This document shows, piece after piece, positions 5,346 through 7,559 of a stretch of 7,559 nucleotides of DNA; the first letter of the stretch is position 1, and each line of letters starts with the position of its first letter. This stretch comes from a bacterium (GTDB taxonomy: Bacteria; Patescibacteria; Saccharimonadia; Saccharimonadales; UBA4665). A program made the translations under genes and the position numbers. Below the pieces are notes generated by a model that ran no database searches, was not told the DNA's origin, and saw nothing but the letters and a program-made list of their open reading frames with translations. Location of the stretch: NCBI GenBank assembly GCA_021778165.1, contig JAJYCU010000026.1, forward strand, positions 1-7,559, given 5' to 3'.

Positions 5346-5825
5346 ATGTTAATTACCATTAATGACCTGCCGTCTATTCGTAAACAACACTCTACTCAGA
5401 AGTTAGTATTAACAAGTGGAACCTTTGACCTTATCCACATAGGTCATCTTAACTTTCTTGAAAATGCGAAAAAATACGGCGACATATTAGTAGTTCTTAT
5501 GAGTGGCGACAATCGAGTGCGAGCACGAAAGGGAGCGACTAGACCTATTATTAATGAAACTGAACGGGCACGGATACTTGATGCCTTGAAAGTAGTAGAT
5601 TATGTATTTATTGACCCTTCAATGTTAGGCCCAAATGAGACTGACTCTATACATGCAGAAATAATTAAGCTGTTACAGCCAGACTATTATGTTACTGATG
5701 GCCCTGACCCTCGTTTTATAGAACTAGTAGATAAATCTAAATTTATAATAATCGACAGGAATGACGCTAGTGAACAGAAGTCTACAACTGAAATAATTGA
5801 ACATATCGTAAATATTAGTAAATAA
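5346..5825 (+). CDS. Cytidylyltransferase-like nucleotidyltransferase (RfaE/HldE C-domain or glycerol-3-P cytidylyltransferase type)
   Basis: This 159-residue, single-domain protein has the HxGH nucleotidyltransferase signature HIGH (31-34) preceded by SGTFDLIH (24-31). It also has KGATRPII (62-69), the ERARILDALKVVDYV block (73-87), PDYYVTDG (112-119) and a C-terminal KSTTEII (145-151). These match the cytidylyltransferase-like family, whose members transfer AMP or CMP from NTP to a phosphorylated sugar, sugar alcohol or cofactor precursor, releasing pyrophosphate. The HldE-like STT-x-I ending is compatible with sugar-1-phosphate activation, but the substrate cannot be read from sequence. 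There is no kinase domain and no partner gene nearby. The ATG at 5346 sits 6 nt after a -10-like TATTAT without an SD, so it is probably leaderless. Five bases after the stop begins the first copy of a 114-bp repeat. Confidence 0.85.
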   Translation: MLITINDLPSIRKQHSTQKLVLTSGTFDLIHIGHLNFLENAKKYGDILVVLMSGDNRVRARKGATRPIINETERARILDALKVVDYVFIDPSMLGPNETDSIHAEIIKLLQPDYYVTDGPDPRFIELVDKSKFIIIDRNDASEQKSTTEIIEHIVNISK

Positions 5826-5829
5826 CTAC

Positions 5830-5943
5830 GGTTCCGCTCTTCACTGGAATCCTATTTAACTGATACGTATCTCTCAATAAGTCATGCCAGTCATTAATCT
5901 TTCTAAGGATATGGTTCTAATTCGAGGTGAGGTGGTTCACTAT
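5830..5943 (+). repeat. 114-bp intergenic repeat, copy A
   Basis: It aligns without gaps to 6597-6710 at 91 of 114 positions (hand count), with transitions outnumbering transversions among the differences. Possible pairing: TGGAATC (5845-5851) with GGTTCTA (5913-5919), and CCTATT (5851-5856) with AATAAG (5876-5881, one mismatch). GATACGTATC (5862-5871) is a palindrome. It starts right after the nucleotidyltransferase stop and ends about 20 bp before the pilin promoter. No frame is open across it. Confidence 0.85.
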
Positions 5944-5961
5944 TATGCTTATGCTTTAGTA

Positions 5962-5970
5962 TGATATTAT
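5962..5970 (+). promoter_or_regulatory. Extended -10 promoter of the pilin-like gene
   Basis: TGATATTAT is an extended -10 (TGnTATTAT). It ends 9 nt before the ATG at 5980, giving almost no leader; no SD is visible. Confidence 0.5.
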
Positions 5971-5979
5971 ATTTACAAT

Positions 5980-6573
5980 ATGATAAAAAAACACATTTCT
6001 GATAACGGATTTACATTAATAGAAGCATTACTCACAATAATTACACTGGTACTTATTGGTTTTGTTGGTTGGTATGTTTATCACTCTAATCATAAAACAA
6101 CACAAAACAATACATCATCTACGACCGCAACGGCGAGCGAAACTGCTCTTTCGATTCCTGAGCTTGGAGTCTCTATGTTATTACCAAGTAGTTTAAAAGA
6201 TGTTTCCTATACAAATGGTACTTATACATCAGCTGTCAATGGCACGACTCAGCCCGAAGTTTATATGATTAGCCCAAGCTATAAGCAACTTGTCGAACAA
6301 GACTGTTCTAATAGTATAACTAACCCTGCTGGATACAGCTTCGAAACTATTGGTAAGGACACGGGTACTTATCCGACTAATGCAGGGCCATCTAATTCAG
6401 ACGGACCTCTCTTGAAGCAATTTAGTAATTTTTATATAACAATAAGTGGTCCAAATCAAGGAAGTCCTTGTTCTGGTCTTACGTCAACCCAGCAACAACA
6501 GCTTTTTTCTGCAGATAAGTCTTTAGCTAATTCGTTTTACAATGCTGCAAAGAACACAACTTTAATACAGTAA
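5980..6573 (+). CDS. Type IV pilin-like protein with extracytoplasmic domain
   Basis: The 197-residue product starts with a class III (prepilin) signal: a short basic leader ending in G10, then FTLIEALLTI (11-20) with the conserved Glu at mature position 5 (E15), and a hydrophobic helix to about residue 34. Prepilin peptidase would cut after G10 and methylate F11. A Thr/Ser/Asn-rich linker (about 37-56) leads to a domain of about 140 residues starting IPELGVSMLLPS. C109 and C164 could form a disulfide. The helix anchors the protein or assembles it into a pilus or pseudopilus; which of these is unknown. No pil/com assembly genes are in the window, so it is an orphan here. The ATG at 5980 follows an extended -10 by 9 nt. 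The gene lies between two copies of a 114-bp repeat (ending 5943 and starting 6597), so it may have been duplicated or moved as a unit. Confidence 0.8.
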   Translation: MIKKHISDNGFTLIEALLTIITLVLIGFVGWYVYHSNHKTTQNNTSSTTATASETALSIPELGVSMLLPSSLKDVSYTNGTYTSAVNGTTQPEVYMISPSYKQLVEQDCSNSITNPAGYSFETIGKDTGTYPTNAGPSNSDGPLLKQFSNFYITISGPNQGSPCSGLTSTQQQQLFSADKSLANSFYNAAKNTTLIQ

Positions 6574-6596
6574 GTTTAAAAACGTACATACTAACT

Positions 6597-6710
6597 GGTT
6601 CCACTCTACGCTGGAATCCTACTTAACGGATATACGCCTCTCAGTAGGTCATGCCATTCATTAATCTCTCTAAGAATATGATTCCAATTCGAATTTAAGT
6701 GTTTCACCAT
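6597..6710 (+). repeat. 114-bp intergenic repeat, copy B
   Basis: This is the direct-orientation partner of 5830-5943. It starts 23 bp after the pilin stop. Pairing is better than in copy A: TGGAATC (6612-6618) with GATTCCA (6680-6686), and CCTACT (6618-6623) with AGTAGG (6643-6648), both perfect. The remaining intergenic DNA (6711-6812) is AT-rich with a run of eight or more T near 6750 but has no gene or convincing terminator hairpin. Confidence 0.85.
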
Positions 6711-6812
6711 TGTAAAGTTGTAGCAGAAATATATTTTAAATTTCGTTATTTTTTTTAATAAATTTCTTGAAGTAAATATTGTGTAATGTAACTTAAGGTT
6801 AATTCGTATTAG

Positions 6813-7295
6813 CTAAGATTGATAAATTATTTCCTCACCTTCATCATTAGGTTCTTCAAATCTTTTGATGGATCTACGCAACATCTTTTTACTAACAGGA
6901 AAGGCATTTGCGTCAGTCCGTTTATTTCTTTCAGTTAACCTAGTCAATAATAATTCTGGACTTGCTTTAAGGTAAATAAGTTTCCACTTACCACCATTAT
7001 CTTCAATAAGTTTTTTGTAGTAATTACGACTCTCTCGCCGCCAGAAGCCATAATCCAATACTACCGATTGTTTTTGCCTAATCACATCGACAAGTTTTTT
7101 ATCAAGTTTCACTTTGGCTGTTCGGTAGAGATCTAAATATACTTTTTCAGGAAAATTAGTAATTGCACGGCCATATATACTGTAAATATACTCATCAAGC
7201 GAAAACTTATAAAAACCATTTTTTTCAAGTTTTTTAGCATAGGTGCTTTTACCTGATCCTCCGAGTCCGCAAAGCAAATATACAAGAGGTTTCAT
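6813..7295 (-). CDS. P-loop kinase of the AAA_33/zeta-toxin-like type, substrate unknown
   Basis: From the ATG at 7295 the product is 160 residues. A Walker A motif GLGGSGKS (10-17) follows a hydrophobic strand at the very N-terminus, as usual in this family. SLDEY (32-36) supplies an acidic residue, VVLDYGFWRR (78-87) is a Walker-B-like strand with D81, and RLTERNKR (119-126) is an Arg-rich lid. The C-terminal DANAFPVSKKMLRR and RFEEPNDE match small predicted ATP-dependent kinases (AAA_33 group). Members phosphorylate small molecules or nucleotides; a zeta-toxin role is not indicated and no epsilon antitoxin is adjacent. The frame is open to an upstream ATG at 7394, but the extra 33 residues resemble no family N-terminus and would place the P-loop unusually deep. 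The 7295 start also lies 6 nt after a perfect TATAAT. It appears intact. Confidence 0.8.
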   Translation of the reverse strand: MKPLVYLLCGLGGSGKSTYAKKLEKNGFYKFSLDEYIYSIYGRAITNFPEKVYLDLYRTAKVKLDKKLVDVIRQKQSVVLDYGFWRRESRNYYKKLIEDNGGKWKLIYLKASPELLLTRLTERNKRTDANAFPVSKKMLRRSIKRFEEPNDEGEEIIYQS

Positions 7296-7301
7296 ACATA
7301 T

Positions 7302-7307
7302 ATTATA
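7302..7307 (-). promoter_or_regulatory. -10 element of the P-loop kinase gene
   Basis: The minus strand reads TATAAT, then ATATGT, then the ATG at 7295. The 6-nt gap predicts a start point on the start codon. It supports 7295 rather than 7394 as the translation start. Confidence 0.5.
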
Positions 7308-7425
7308 TAAGGCAATGACTCTAAATAATATTAAATACAATTCACTATGGGGTATTATTTCAAATAAAAAAGAGCTATATATCGATTGGTCCAAGGTTAG
7401 CTATCTAGAACTGAGTTTATTTTGA

Positions 7426-7559
7426 TTAAAATAGCTGAAATATTAAGTTGCCAAGTATAAATATCAATAATATTCCAACACTACCTATTATAAATCCAAT
7501 AACACTCAGTAGGATATCTTTAAAAATTAAGCCAAGAGACAATATGACTACGCCTAAAG
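7426..7559 (-). CDS. C-terminal end of a probable membrane protein (5' end outside window)
   Basis: On the minus strand a frame is open from the right edge (first whole codon at 7557) to TAA at 7428-7426, giving 43 residues. They are almost all hydrophobic: LGVVILSLGLIF, then K13-D14, then a long segment with GF-IIG and GSVGILLIFILG, ending NLIFQLF. This looks like two transmembrane helices with a tight turn at KD. The product is not recognised. The call is tentative because T-rich AT-rich DNA tends to read as hydrophobic protein by chance. A weak hairpin plus a T-run (minus strand, about 7402-7366) downstream of the stop could be its terminator. The kinase gene follows on the same strand with its own promoter. 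Confidence 0.45.
   Translation of the reverse strand, partial: LGVVILSLGLIFKDILLSVIGFIIGSVGILLIFILGNLIFQLF

Noticed and set aside
5830..6710. Integron attC sites (repeats following each gene, cassette-like)
   Set aside because: Both copies contain an RYYYAAC-like word (ATTTAAC, ACTTAAC), but it is internal, no matching GTTRRRY core is present, and no integrase is in the window.
7296..7394. N-terminal extension of the kinase to the ATG at 7394
   Set aside because: It would put the Walker A motif at residue 43 and cross a perfect TATAAT placed 6 nt before the inner ATG; the 7295 start fits the family better.
7243..7425. 60-codon plus-strand open frame
   Set aside because: Overlaps the 5' part of the kinase gene in antisense and has no SD, promoter or family features.

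Overview
The window is AT-rich, gene-dense bacterial DNA that most resembles a Patescibacteria/CPR genome, with Saccharibacteria (TM7) the best guess. This is inferred from gene content, not from a marker gene. The hints are a surface protein ending in an LVNTG-P-G sorting-like tail, an orphan type IV pilin-like protein, a MurD2/MurL peptidoglycan pair, very short intergenic spaces, and promoters that sit directly on start codons. TGA is used as the stop of murD2, so nothing suggests the UGA recoding of Gracilibacteria/Absconditabacteria.

Layout. Positions 1-424 (+) hold the 3' end of a secreted Pro/Thr-repeat protein. At 460-1653 (+) is a second surface protein with signal peptide, PKD-like domain, Pro/Thr stalk and C-terminal membrane anchor. 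Converging on it with a 20-bp gap is a two-gene minus-strand operon, murD2 (4279-2975) and murL (2978-1674), whose ends overlap by four bases. Positions 4280-4507 hold the murD2 promoter, a perfect DnaA-box-like site and a candidate small RNA with its own extended -10 and intrinsic terminator. A tRNA-Glu(TTC) gene with its own promoter follows at 4508-4582. Next is a type II toxin-antitoxin operon (4625-5172), then a cytidylyltransferase-like enzyme (5346-5825), a pilin-like protein (5980-6573) and a minus-strand P-loop kinase (7295-6813). The right edge carries the C-terminus of a probable membrane protein on the minus strand.

How the genes work together. MurD2 and MurL form one pathway step: MurD2 would add L-Glu to UDP-MurNAc-L-Ala, and MurL would then invert that residue to D-Glu. 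Together they replace the usual MurI plus D-Glu-specific MurD route. The two surface proteins, and possibly the pilin, are envelope-facing. The toxin-antitoxin pair is a self-contained unit.

The most unusual structure is a pair of about 114-bp intergenic repeats (5830-5943 and 6597-6710, 91/114 identical by hand alignment) that flank the pilin gene and show partly compensatory changes in predicted stems. A second pattern is that five of the five first-in-transcript genes whose upstream region is visible have a -10-like hexamer ending 6-9 nt before the ATG, implying leaderless or nearly leaderless mRNAs. The downstream genes at 460 and 4906 instead have Shine-Dalgarno-like sequences.
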